64,000 bases of DNA from Clostridiales bacterium UBA4039 (GTDB taxonomy: Bacteria > Bacillota > Clostridia > Lachnospirales > Vallitaleaceae): contig DGAD01000043.1 of assembly GCA_002382805.1 (NCBI GenBank), positions 62,001-126,000 on the forward strand. The letters are read 5' to 3'. The stretch's first letter is position 1; the number at the start of each line of letters is the position of its first letter. Positions 17,584 through 26,085 of this stretch are shown in pieces. Made by a program: the position numbers and the translations under genes. The notes under the pieces are model-generated. The model ran no database searches and was not told the DNA's origin. It worked only from the letters and a program-made list of their open reading frames with translations.

Positions 17584-18591
17584 ATGAAGATACTTGTAAC
17601 TGGTGGAACCGGATTTATTGGAAGTCATACATGTGTAAAATTATTAGAGGCTGATCATCAAGTGGTTATTATTGACAATCTTGTCAACTCAAAAAAAGAA
17701 ATCGTCTCAAAAATCGAGACACTTGGTAAAAAAAGTGTGGAGTTTTATGAAGGTGATATTCGTGATGAAGAAAAACTAGACGAAATCTTTAATCATCATG
17801 CCATTGATGCGGTGATTCATTTTGCAGGCTTAAAAGCTGTAGGAGAATCTGTCAGCATGCCGTTAGAGTATTATGATAATAACGTGAATGGAACTATTCA
17901 ATTGCTAAAGGTGATGAAAGCGCATGGATGTAAAAAAATAGTGTTTTCTTCTTCAGCAACTGTCTATGGCATGAATGACAATGTACCCTTTAAAGAAGAA
18001 TATCCTTTATCAACAACAAATCCTTATGGGGCAACGAAAAAGATGATTGAAGAAATTATGCAAGATCTATATGTGGGTGACGCACAATTTTCTATTGCGT
18101 TGTTAAGATATTTTAATCCTATTGGTGCACATCCAAGTGGACTTATTGGGGAAAATCCCAATGGAATTCCGAATAATTTACTCCCATATATTGCCAAGGT
18201 TGCAAACGGTGAATTAGAGCAACTGAGTGTGTTTGGTGATGATTATGACACCGTTGACGGAACGGGTGTTAGAGACTATATCCATGTTCAAGATTTGGCC
18301 GAAGGGCATATTGCAGCTCTTGAATATGTAAAATCTAATGTTGGTATTGAAGCATTTAATCTGGGAACGGGCGAAGGCTATAGTGTTCTTCAAGTGGTTA
18401 AAGCATTTGAAAAAGCGAGCAATAAAACCGTTAAATATCAAGTGGTTAATCGACGACCAGGAGATATTGGTAGCTGCTATGCATCAACACAAAAGAGTAA
18501 AAACATTCTAAAATGGGAAGCAAAATTGGATTTAGACACAATGTGTGTTGACGCATGGAACTATGTCCAAACCTGCAAGGAGACGAAGTAG
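17584..18591 (+). CDS. galE: UDP-glucose/UDP-galactose 4-epimerase
   Basis: This epimerase has 335 residues of the extended short-chain dehydrogenase family. The NAD-binding motif is VTGGTGFIGSHTCVKLLEAD at residues 4-23. The catalytic Ser and YxxxK are in SSSATVYG and NPYGATKKMIEE, and the GalE signature RYFNPIGAHPSGLIGENP is intact. It interconverts UDP-Gal and UDP-Glc (and perhaps the HexNAc forms), returning galactose to glycolysis. The start is 19 bases after nahK. Confidence 0.93.
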   Translation: MKILVTGGTGFIGSHTCVKLLEADHQVVIIDNLVNSKKEIVSKIETLGKKSVEFYEGDIRDEEKLDEIFNHHAIDAVIHFAGLKAVGESVSMPLEYYDNNVNGTIQLLKVMKAHGCKKIVFSSSATVYGMNDNVPFKEEYPLSTTNPYGATKKMIEEIMQDLYVGDAQFSIALLRYFNPIGAHPSGLIGENPNGIPNNLLPYIAKVANGELEQLSVFGDDYDTVDGTGVRDYIHVQDLAEGHIAALEYVKSNVGIEAFNLGTGEGYSVLQVVKAFEKASNKTVKYQVVNRRPGDIGSCYASTQKSKNILKWEAKLDLDTMCVDAWNYVQTCKETK

Positions 18592-18603
18592 CCGCGCACA
18601 ATA

Positions 18604-18633
18604 GAGTTGCTTTTTAGTGACGAGTTGCTTTTT
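18604..18633 (+). repeat. 12-base direct repeat upstream of sulfatase promoter
   Basis: GAGTTGCTTTTT occurs at 18604-18615 and again at 18622-18633, an 18-base period. A TATAAT box at 18661-18666 follows with only a weak -35 (TTTTCA). The placement just upstream of the -35 region is what an AraC-type activator would use, and a membrane-bound AraC regulator is encoded at 20132. Confidence 0.5.
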
Positions 18634-18703
18634 GGAGATTTTCAATTATCCCATTTTCAATATAATAGAATATACATGATGAGGAAGAAAGGCTGATGAA
18701 TCT

Positions 18704-20116
18704 ATGAATGTATTAATGATTATCTGTGACCAACTCAGTTCAAAGGCACTACGATCATATGGGAATACCTATGATCAAACTCAGTATATGAATGAGATTA
18801 TTGAAAATGGGATTAGTTATGAACATGCATATACGTCATGTCCGTTGTGCCAGCCGGCACGAGCATCACTCTGGACATCTAATTATCCCCACCAAACAAA
18901 AGTGTTAAGTAACCTTCCTGACCAAGGATTTAAAGAGGTAGGTAAGCAATTAACAACTATAGGCGATGTATTTAGCCAGGCAGGCTATGATTGTGTCCAT
19001 TTTGGCAAGCGGCACGATTATGGAAGTTTGCGTGGTTTTCGCTGTTATGAGGAAAAACAAGTACATATATCAACAGAGCGTGCGGATATCCCATTGGATT
19101 ATGAGACCTACTATGATATCAACACGTTAAACCAAGCAACGGATTATCTTAAAAATATAGAAAAAGATCGTCCTTTTTTTGCTGTCGTTGATTTTCAAAA
19201 TCCACATAATATCTGCTCTTATATTGGCAATTATCAAAAAGAACATCAAGTTCAAGAGGTGAAGAGCCTTCCAAGTTTACCTAAAAACTTCGAAACAGAT
19301 GACTTGAAAAACCGCCCTTCATTTATTCAGTACATGTGTTGTGCTCATCGTAGACAAAGCCAAACAACAAGCTGGAACGGCGAGGATTACAGGTATTATT
19401 TGAATGCATACCATCATTTTATAGAAAAAGTTGACGCGCAGGTCGGAAAGTTGTTGAAAGAATTAGAAGCAAGCGGTAAAATGGATGAGACATTAATTGT
19501 CTTAACAGCAGACCATGGCGAAGGTATGGCAGCGCACCGCTTAGTAACCAAATATGGTTGCTTTTACAATGAAAGCAATGAAGTACCTTTAGTATTTTAT
19601 CATAAGACGCAGTTGAGCAAAAAACGTATTGGGGGTAATGTTTCTTTAATGGACGTCATTCCTACAATAACAGATTTTTGCGGTCTTAATGTGTCAAAAA
19701 CTTGGGAAGGCATAAGTTTGATGTCTACCTTTGAAAGGGAAGCGGCCTCGCCAAGAGATTATGTTATTGGACAGTGGTATGATGAATTTTTAGGTTATAT
19801 TGTCCCTGGACGAATGTATCTTGATGATAGATATAAATACACGGTATATCACGATCAAGAGGGTATAGAAGAAGAACTATACAGTAGATGCGAAGATCCT
19901 CTTGAACAGACAAATCTCGCAGCAAAACCAGAATATGGAGCTGTTCTTAATGGATACCGTGAAAAATTAGGTCAGTATCTTGATAAGACAAAAGACCCGT
20001 TTAATACTTTGCGTGGCGCATATGAAGAAAAGTATCGCCGTCATCCGTTGGGCTATACGCACCATCAAGGGGTGAATGCAACGTTAGAATATGAGCGTTT
20101 GAAAAAAAGCCGATAA
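18704..20116 (+). CDS. Cys-type sulfatase, cytosolic
   Basis: This sulfatase has 470 residues of the alkaline-phosphatase superfamily. The maturation motif CQPAR (Cys49 to Arg53) allows conversion of Cys to formylglycine. Metal-site residues are seen in LMIICDQ at the start and in LTADHGEGMAAHR further on. No signal peptide is present, so it should act in the cytosol on imported sulfated sugars. It opens the sulfatase/ABC/GH88 region and is followed after 15 bases by a membrane AraC regulator. Position of the sulfate removed is unknown. A formylglycine-generating enzyme must be supplied from elsewhere. Confidence 0.88.
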   Translation: MNVLMIICDQLSSKALRSYGNTYDQTQYMNEIIENGISYEHAYTSCPLCQPARASLWTSNYPHQTKVLSNLPDQGFKEVGKQLTTIGDVFSQAGYDCVHFGKRHDYGSLRGFRCYEEKQVHISTERADIPLDYETYYDINTLNQATDYLKNIEKDRPFFAVVDFQNPHNICSYIGNYQKEHQVQEVKSLPSLPKNFETDDLKNRPSFIQYMCCAHRRQSQTTSWNGEDYRYYLNAYHHFIEKVDAQVGKLLKELEASGKMDETLIVLTADHGEGMAAHRLVTKYGCFYNESNEVPLVFYHKTQLSKKRIGGNVSLMDVIPTITDFCGLNVSKTWEGISLMSTFEREAASPRDYVIGQWYDEFLGYIVPGRMYLDDRYKYTVYHDQEGIEEELYSRCEDPLEQTNLAAKPEYGAVLNGYREKLGQYLDKTKDPFNTLRGAYEEKYRRHPLGYTHHQGVNATLEYERLKKSR

Positions 20117-20131
20117 AAAAAGGAGAACACA

Positions 20132-22318
20132 ATGCGAATTATAGTGAAAGGAAAATACGAAAAAAGAGTTTATCAGATATTTTTCGCAATATTTATCTTT
20201 ATTAGCTTTATGTTCATTGGCGTTTTTTCATATAATTTGTTTAGACAAGATAAAAAGGACCAGGAAAATATGTTGCTTCAAACCCTTGAAGCCAATCGTA
20301 GTAACAGTCAGCTACGGCTAGAAATTGCGATGAATGAATTTGAAAATGTGGTTAATCATGAATATATTCGGTCATATGTAACCGAAGATGAAGGAAGCTT
20401 AATGTATTTTTATGCAATCAAATTGCAACAAGAATTACAAAAGGCAGTTTCACGGGTCAATAATATTAGCTTTGATATTTATATTACACCTGTAGATACC
20501 GAAAAACCTGTGCTAACATCAACGTCAAGTGAACAAAGCGGTCAGTTTTTTGAGACAACACTGGCGATGTCAGAGCAAGAGCGCGATCAACTCTTCTATG
20601 AATTTGTACAAGGACGCAAAGAAAAGGTTATGATGCAGCAAGTAGAAGACGAGCAATACATTATGTATGTGACCCGTCGCGCGTTTGAAGAAAAAACGGT
20701 GCTATTTTTTCTGGTTATCAATACCGAGAGTCTGATAACATCGGGAGAAGAATATACCTGGTTCCTGTGTAATGATGAAGGGATTTTTGCATGGAATCAA
20801 GCGGGTAATATTGATAGAGAAGGGTTGTATCAAAGATTTAGTGAGCAATCGCAACAAGAGCGTATTGTGTATGAGAATCATGAGTTTTTTGTATATCCAT
20901 ATGCAAATATTGATTGGACCATTTTGGCTGAAGATACGTCGGATAATAACAACTTCGCATATGTCCTGATACGTATGTTACTTCCAAGCTTGTTTATGGT
21001 GTTTGTCGCTATTGTGGGCGCCATTATTTTTTCAAGGCTGTTATACCGACCGATATATGATCTCATGACGGAACTTGATAGTGTAAAGCATAACTCTAAA
21101 TATGATGAAATCAAGATATTACATACAAAAGCATCAGAAGTCAAAGATTTGAATATACAGTTGCGAAGTGCAATTAATGAGCGGGACCGTTTGATGGAGC
21201 ATAAGACCAACCGTGATCTTTTATTTGGAGTAAAAGACAAAAAAAGCCAACTCTATAATCAAAAGGCTGAAGATAAATCATTTGCGGTTGTTCTTATAGA
21301 ATTTATCGGCAATGAACAATTTGGAGATCAAGAAGTTCAAATATACAAAAATGAAATTGTAGAATTTGTGCAAAACTCTCACGGTGTACGCTTTGCAAAT
21401 CTAAGTACAGGGATTTGTGCGCTTATTGTAGAAGCGAGGACGTTAGATAAGGTAAAGAAAAAGCTACAGCCATTGATTAACAATATATATCTTGAAGGAG
21501 AGACCAGGATGTTCGCTGCGATTAGTGATGTCCGGGTAGGCTTTGAATCTATCAAAGAAAGTTATGAAGAAAGTCAAAAAATACTAGAATATCGCTTTTT
21601 ATATCGTACACAAGTTATGTTAACGATGGATATGATTCGAAAAAAAGATAAAAAAGTACATTATTATCCTTTGAATTTGGAAAACCAATTGATACATCAA
21701 GTTGTCTTAGGGGACGAACAGGCGCTTACGATTTATGATCACATTCTTGAAGAAAATGATGTCTATCGTTCGCTGGAACTTGAAGCTAGACAAAGTTTAG
21801 TTCTGGTTCTTATCGGAACCTTACAGCGTATTATTCAAGAGTTAAAGGTGACACCGGAAGAAGTATTTGAAAAGAAGATAGACTTTTGGTCGCTAGCAGA
21901 TAAGTGGAACCAAGACGAAGTGTTTAACATTTTACGCAACAGCATTGATTGGCTATGCTTGTATGTACGTGACCAAAGTCAAAAAGAAGAAAGTCAGTTA
22001 GGTCAAGAGATGCTTCGCTTTATTGAAGAAAATTATCAGGAAGATATTATGCTGATTGATTTGGCCGAACGCATGAACATCTCTGAAAAGTATTGTGGTA
22101 TACTTTTTAAAAAAGAAACTGGAGAGAACTTTAAAGCACACTTGAATCAATATCGCATTCGAAAGGCAGTAGACATTTTACATACGAAAAAAGAGATTAA
22201 AGTGGCAACGCTTGCCAAAGAGGTTGGATTTAACAGTGCAAACACCTTTATACGAGTGTTTTCAAAGACAATGGGGATGACACCCAAACAATACAAAGAC
22301 CGAATAGATGAGCAATAA
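20132..22318 (+). CDS. Membrane-anchored AraC-family regulator with extracellular sensor
   Basis: This regulator has 728 residues. A membrane segment near residues 13-36 (VYQIFFAIFIFISFMFIGVF) precedes an extracellular sensor region of about 245 residues. A second membrane segment lies near 283-306 (MLLPSLFMVFVAIVGAIIFS), then a long cytoplasmic middle part, and an AraC DNA-binding domain at about 625-726 (DLAERMNISEKYCGILFKKE, ending GMTPKQYKDRID). It works as a fused sensor and activator, sensing an outside ligand without phosphotransfer. It probably drives the binding protein and permease operon that starts at 22494 and perhaps its own operon with the sulfatase. Confidence 0.88.
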   Translation: MRIIVKGKYEKRVYQIFFAIFIFISFMFIGVFSYNLFRQDKKDQENMLLQTLEANRSNSQLRLEIAMNEFENVVNHEYIRSYVTEDEGSLMYFYAIKLQQELQKAVSRVNNISFDIYITPVDTEKPVLTSTSSEQSGQFFETTLAMSEQERDQLFYEFVQGRKEKVMMQQVEDEQYIMYVTRRAFEEKTVLFFLVINTESLITSGEEYTWFLCNDEGIFAWNQAGNIDREGLYQRFSEQSQQERIVYENHEFFVYPYANIDWTILAEDTSDNNNFAYVLIRMLLPSLFMVFVAIVGAIIFSRLLYRPIYDLMTELDSVKHNSKYDEIKILHTKASEVKDLNIQLRSAINERDRLMEHKTNRDLLFGVKDKKSQLYNQKAEDKSFAVVLIEFIGNEQFGDQEVQIYKNEIVEFVQNSHGVRFANLSTGICALIVEARTLDKVKKKLQPLINNIYLEGETRMFAAISDVRVGFESIKESYEESQKILEYRFLYRTQVMLTMDMIRKKDKKVHYYPLNLENQLIHQVVLGDEQALTIYDHILEENDVYRSLELEARQSLVLVLIGTLQRIIQELKVTPEEVFEKKIDFWSLADKWNQDEVFNILRNSIDWLCLYVRDQSQKEESQLGQEMLRFIEENYQEDIMLIDLAERMNISEKYCGILFKKETGENFKAHLNQYRIRKAVDILHTKKEIKVATLAKEVGFNSANTFIRVFSKTMGMTPKQYKDRIDEQ

Positions 22319-22350
22319 CAGAAGGCGAAAGCCTTCTGTTTTGCTTTTTG
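22318..22350 (+). terminator. Rho-independent terminator
   Basis: ACAGAAGGC and GCCTTCTGT pair perfectly around a GAAA tetraloop and are followed by TTTTGCTTTTT. The stem begins in the last base of the regulator's stop codon. Confidence 0.93.
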
Positions 22351-22388
22351 AAGGGTGTGTTGAAAAATCGTGATTGACAAAAAAGGGC

Positions 22389-22445
22389 TTTTGAAGATGT
22401 TTTGAAAATCGAAGATAGATTTTTAGATGCAAATGCGCTTATAAT
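22389..22445 (+). promoter_or_regulatory. Likely activated promoter of the oligosaccharide importer operon
   Basis: A consensus -10 TATAAT lies at 22440-22445, but the expected -35 position (AGATTT, 22417-22422) is poor. Just upstream is an 11-base-period repeat of TTTTGAA (22389-22395 and 22400-22406). A weak -35 with upstream repeats fits activation by the membrane AraC regulator encoded just before. No protein-binding evidence is available. Confidence 0.45.
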
Positions 22446-22493
22446 GAGTTCACAAATTCGATGAGCGAATTGAATTTTTGAAAGGAGAAAACG

Positions 22494-23417
22494 ATGAAGA
22501 AGAAGTTATCATTACATATGATTGGAGGAAGGATAAAGCGCGATTGGGATTTATACTTACTCCTATTACCCGGATTGTTATGGTATTTGGTCTTTGCATA
22601 CAAACCGATGTTGGGACTGCGAATGGCGTTTTATGATTATAATGTTTTTCGGGGGTTTGAAGGTAGTACATTTGTAGGGCTTGAGAACTTCATGTATTTT
22701 TTAAGTGGAACGGACTTTGTGCGAACATTTACCAATACAATGATGATTGCGTTATGGCAAATGCTTATTGTGTTCCCTTTACCTATATTTTTAGCAATTA
22801 TGATTACAGAGATGCGTAATAAATTTATAAGTAAATTAACACAGACAGCGACGTTCTTGCCTTACTTTATTTCGGTTGTTGTTGTATGTGGGATGACGAT
22901 TAATTTCTTATCGCCAAGTACAGGAGTGATCAACTTCATGCTGCAAAAACTAGGAATGGACCCGCAATACTTTATGGTTAAGCCAGAGTATTTTAGAGGC
23001 ATCTATACGACAATGACGTTATGGATGACTGCAGGATTTAACTCCATCGTATATATTGCAGCTATTATGGGAATCGACCCACAATTATATGAAGCGGCAA
23101 AAGTAGATGGAGCCGGAAAGTGGCGACAAATTACAGCCATTACCTTACCAAATATCTTACCAATTATTGTTGTTATGTTTGTACTTAACATTGGAAAAAT
23201 GGTTAAAGTCGGATTTGAAGCTATTTTGCTTTTATATCGCCCAACAACATATGAGACTGCAGATGTTATAGCAACCTATGTATATCGAACAGGAATCAGC
23301 AATGGTGACTATGGATTGGCAACGGCAGCAGGTTTATTTGAAGCGTTATTTGCACTTATCTTAGTTGCGCTTGCAAATCGAGTCAGCAAGAAAATTTCAG
23401 AAACGGCATTATGGTAG
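22494..23417 (+). CDS. ABC polysaccharide/oligosaccharide permease, LplB type
   Basis: This permease has 307 residues and about six membrane segments (first at DLYLLLLPGLLWYLVFAYKP). The EAA loop is YEAAKVDGAGKWRQITAITL. The long LplB-like form, together with the large binding lipoprotein encoded at 24380, is the arrangement used for oligosaccharides in Bacillota. Given the sulfatases and GH88 downstream, the likely cargo is a sulfated glycosaminoglycan fragment. The start follows AAAGGAG. Confidence 0.88.
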   Translation: MKKKLSLHMIGGRIKRDWDLYLLLLPGLLWYLVFAYKPMLGLRMAFYDYNVFRGFEGSTFVGLENFMYFLSGTDFVRTFTNTMMIALWQMLIVFPLPIFLAIMITEMRNKFISKLTQTATFLPYFISVVVVCGMTINFLSPSTGVINFMLQKLGMDPQYFMVKPEYFRGIYTTMTLWMTAGFNSIVYIAAIMGIDPQLYEAAKVDGAGKWRQITAITLPNILPIIVVMFVLNIGKMVKVGFEAILLLYRPTTYETADVIATYVYRTGISNGDYGLATAAGLFEALFALILVALANRVSKKISETALW

Positions 23418-23429
23418 GAGGTGATTCCA

Positions 23430-24323
23430 TTGAAAATAAAAAAATCAAGTCAATTAGTTACTCGTAATGAAAAGGTGTTCTCATTTTTTATGAGCGTTGT
23501 GGGAATCATCATTACAATACTTAGTCTGTATCCGATATATTATGTTATTATCGCATCGGTAAGTAAACCATTTTTTGTTGAAAATGGTGATGTGATGTTT
23601 TGGATTAAAGGTTTTAATTTAGAGAGTTATCGACAAGCATTTGCAAAAGACGGAATATGGTTAGCCTATCTAAATACATTCTTCTATACAATTGTCGGTG
23701 TTATGGCAAATATGTTTTTTACAGCAACAATGGCATATGCTTTATCAAAACAACGCCTCATGTTCCGTAAGTTTTTTACGATTATGACCGTATTTACGAT
23801 GTGGTTTAACGCAGGAATGATTCCTTTATATATGACATTTGTTAACTTAAAGTTATTAGATACGCGAACAGGAATCATTATTGGTTTTGCATTAAATACA
23901 TACAACTTAATTATTTTAAAAAGCTTTTTTGAGCAGGTACCACAATCTTTGGAAGAGGCAGCATTTATTGATGGCGCTTCCAACTTAAGAATTTTTTATC
24001 ATATTTATTTGCCGCTATCTAAGCCGGCCCTTGCGACAGTAGGAATGTTTTATGGGGTTTCTCGATGGAACGGATACTTCTGGGCGATGAACTTGTTAAA
24101 AGATGATAGCAAAATACCGTTGCAAGTTTTATTGAAAAAATTGATTGTAGACCAGGTGGCCAATGAAACAGAGGCAGGAATTATTACGATGGACTCCCTA
24201 GCATCACCTACGACGGTTATTTATGCGATTATTATCATTGCTATTGTACCTATGGCGGTTGCCTACCCATTTGTACAAAAGTATTTCAAAAAAGGAGCCA
24301 CAATTGGTTCGGTAAAAGGATAA
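23430..24323 (+). CDS. ABC oligosaccharide permease, LplC/YtcP type
   Basis: This permease has 297 residues and about six membrane segments. The EAA loop is LEEAAFIDGASNLRIFYHIY, and it ends KYFKKGATIGSVKG as in LplC relatives. I place the start at TTG 23430, because the upstream in-frame GTG at 23421 lies inside the near-perfect ribosome binding site AGGAGGTGAT (23416-23425). It forms the channel with 22494-23417. No ATPase gene is in this operon. Confidence 0.87.
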   Translation: MKIKKSSQLVTRNEKVFSFFMSVVGIIITILSLYPIYYVIIASVSKPFFVENGDVMFWIKGFNLESYRQAFAKDGIWLAYLNTFFYTIVGVMANMFFTATMAYALSKQRLMFRKFFTIMTVFTMWFNAGMIPLYMTFVNLKLLDTRTGIIIGFALNTYNLIILKSFFEQVPQSLEEAAFIDGASNLRIFYHIYLPLSKPALATVGMFYGVSRWNGYFWAMNLLKDDSKIPLQVLLKKLIVDQVANETEAGIITMDSLASPTTVIYAIIIIAIVPMAVAYPFVQKYFKKGATIGSVKG

Positions 24324-24379
24324 GATCTTACATATGACAAACGTCATTGAAGATATATTAAAAAGAAAAGGAGAAAGTT

Positions 24380-26008
24380 ATGAAAAGATTAATTGCAACA
24401 GCTATGGTTGTCGTTATGACAATGTTACTTATGGCGGGATGTGGAAAAAGCACAGATAGTGAAACTGCAACAGATTCAACAACACAAGCGGGGACAGAAA
24501 CAGGTACAACAACAGAAAGCACAGAAGAAAGCCTTGAAGGAAGTTTGGTATCAGCAGAACCTAAGACGTTTTCAATTTTCTTAAACTTCAACAATATGCC
24601 ATTTGATTCTGAATGGGAAGTATGGCAAGAAATTGCAAAACGTACAAATGTAAACTTAGAAGGTGTTATTTCAAAGACAAATGCTAATGAAGAAGAAGCG
24701 TTTAACTTGATGTTATCTTCAGGAGATTTAGCAGATGTTATTGGATACAAAAACACAGCAGATTTAGAAAAGCTTGGTCGAGATGGTGGACTTATTGCGC
24801 TTAATGACTTAATTGATGAGCATGCGCCAAATATCAAAGCTCTTTTAGAATCAGATTCAAAATTTAGACAAGGGGCAACATCATTAGATGGTAACATCTA
24901 TTATATTCCAAAAAATCAAACATTATTATCAGCAGAATTCTACTGGGTTCGACAAGATTGGTTAGATGCACTTGGTTTAGAAGTTCCAACAACTGTTGAT
25001 GAACTATATACTGTATTAACAGCATTTAGAAATGAAGATCCAAATGGAAATGGTCAAAAAGATGAGATTCCATTGTTTGACCGTGCAGGACATAAGATGC
25101 CGGATGAATATTTATACCTTTTTGATTCAAGTACAGAGTTTTATGCACGTGATGGCGTGATAGAGTTTGAACCATTAGAAGATAACTTCGTGTATGGTGT
25201 TAAAGAACTTGCAAAATGGTATAAAGAAGGATTGATTGACCCTGAAATCTTTACACGTGGAGCGAAGACACGAGATACATTATACAGTGCTAACCAAGGT
25301 GGATTCACACATGACTGGCCAAGTACAGGAAACTATAACCGTTCATTGGCAGAAGAAATCCAAGGGTTTAATAACGTAGCTATTGCACCAATGAAAGACC
25401 AAAATGGAAACATTGTAGAACGTACAACACGTTACCCAGCTCCAGGTTGGGGAATCTCTTCTCAATGTGAAGACCCAGTAACACTTATCAAATTCTTTGA
25501 CTTTTTCTTCTCAGAAGAAGGTTCTGACCTTATCAACTGGGGAATCGAAGGCAAAACATATGTTGTTGACGATGCTGGCAACAAAACATATACAGACGAA
25601 GTGTTAGGTAACACTGAACAGACACCACTTGGTTACCTTCGTTCATTAGGTATTCAATATCGTATCGGTATGAACCAAGATCCAAACTATGAATATGCGT
25701 TTATGACTCCAGAAGCGCAAGCAGCAGCAGAATTATACAACGGACATCCAGAGTGGTACCGTGATAATGTGCCTCCATATTTTGATGGACAATTGGACTT
25801 AAAATATACAGAAGAAGATGAAGCCGAGTACAAGCGTATCATGTCACAAATCCGTCCATATGTGGATGAAATGTTCCAAAAATGGATGTTAGGCGCATCA
25901 AACATTGAAGACGATTACGCAACATTCGTTCAAGAACTTAAAGACAGAAACATTGATCGTGCCATTGAAATCAACCAAAAAGCGATGGATACTTTCTTAG
26001 GAAAATAA
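24380..26008 (+). CDS. Large oligosaccharide-binding lipoprotein (LplA type)
   Basis: This protein has 542 residues. A signal peptide ends in lipobox MAGC near residue 21. A Thr/Ser/Glu-rich linker runs to about residue 60, then a long family 1 solute-binding domain (PKTFSIFLNFNNMPFDSEWE, FNLMLSSGDLADVIGYKNTA). Proteins of this size usually bind oligosaccharides rather than monosaccharides. It should hang from the outer membrane face and feed the LplBC permeases just upstream. Codon choice is noticeably more even and C-ending (for example aac, ttc) than in its neighbours, which suggests high expression. Confidence 0.9.
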   Translation: MKRLIATAMVVVMTMLLMAGCGKSTDSETATDSTTQAGTETGTTTESTEESLEGSLVSAEPKTFSIFLNFNNMPFDSEWEVWQEIAKRTNVNLEGVISKTNANEEEAFNLMLSSGDLADVIGYKNTADLEKLGRDGGLIALNDLIDEHAPNIKALLESDSKFRQGATSLDGNIYYIPKNQTLLSAEFYWVRQDWLDALGLEVPTTVDELYTVLTAFRNEDPNGNGQKDEIPLFDRAGHKMPDEYLYLFDSSTEFYARDGVIEFEPLEDNFVYGVKELAKWYKEGLIDPEIFTRGAKTRDTLYSANQGGFTHDWPSTGNYNRSLAEEIQGFNNVAIAPMKDQNGNIVERTTRYPAPGWGISSQCEDPVTLIKFFDFFFSEEGSDLINWGIEGKTYVVDDAGNKTYTDEVLGNTEQTPLGYLRSLGIQYRIGMNQDPNYEYAFMTPEAQAAAELYNGHPEWYRDNVPPYFDGQLDLKYTEEDEAEYKRIMSQIRPYVDEMFQKWMLGASNIEDDYATFVQELKDRNIDRAIEINQKAMDTFLGK

Positions 26009-26041
26009 ACCAAAATAATATTTGAACATAAAAAAATGAAG

Positions 26042-26066
26042 AATCAGCCCTTTGGGCTGATTTTTC
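26042..26066 (+). terminator. Hairpin after the binding-protein gene, partial terminator
   Basis: AATCAGCCC/GGGCTGATT pair with a TTT loop and run into TTTC. The downstream sulfatase gene starts only 20 bases later, so the hairpin probably acts as a leaky terminator or 3' mRNA protector inside an operon. Confidence 0.75.
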
Positions 26067-26085
26067 AAGATAAGGAGACGATAAA

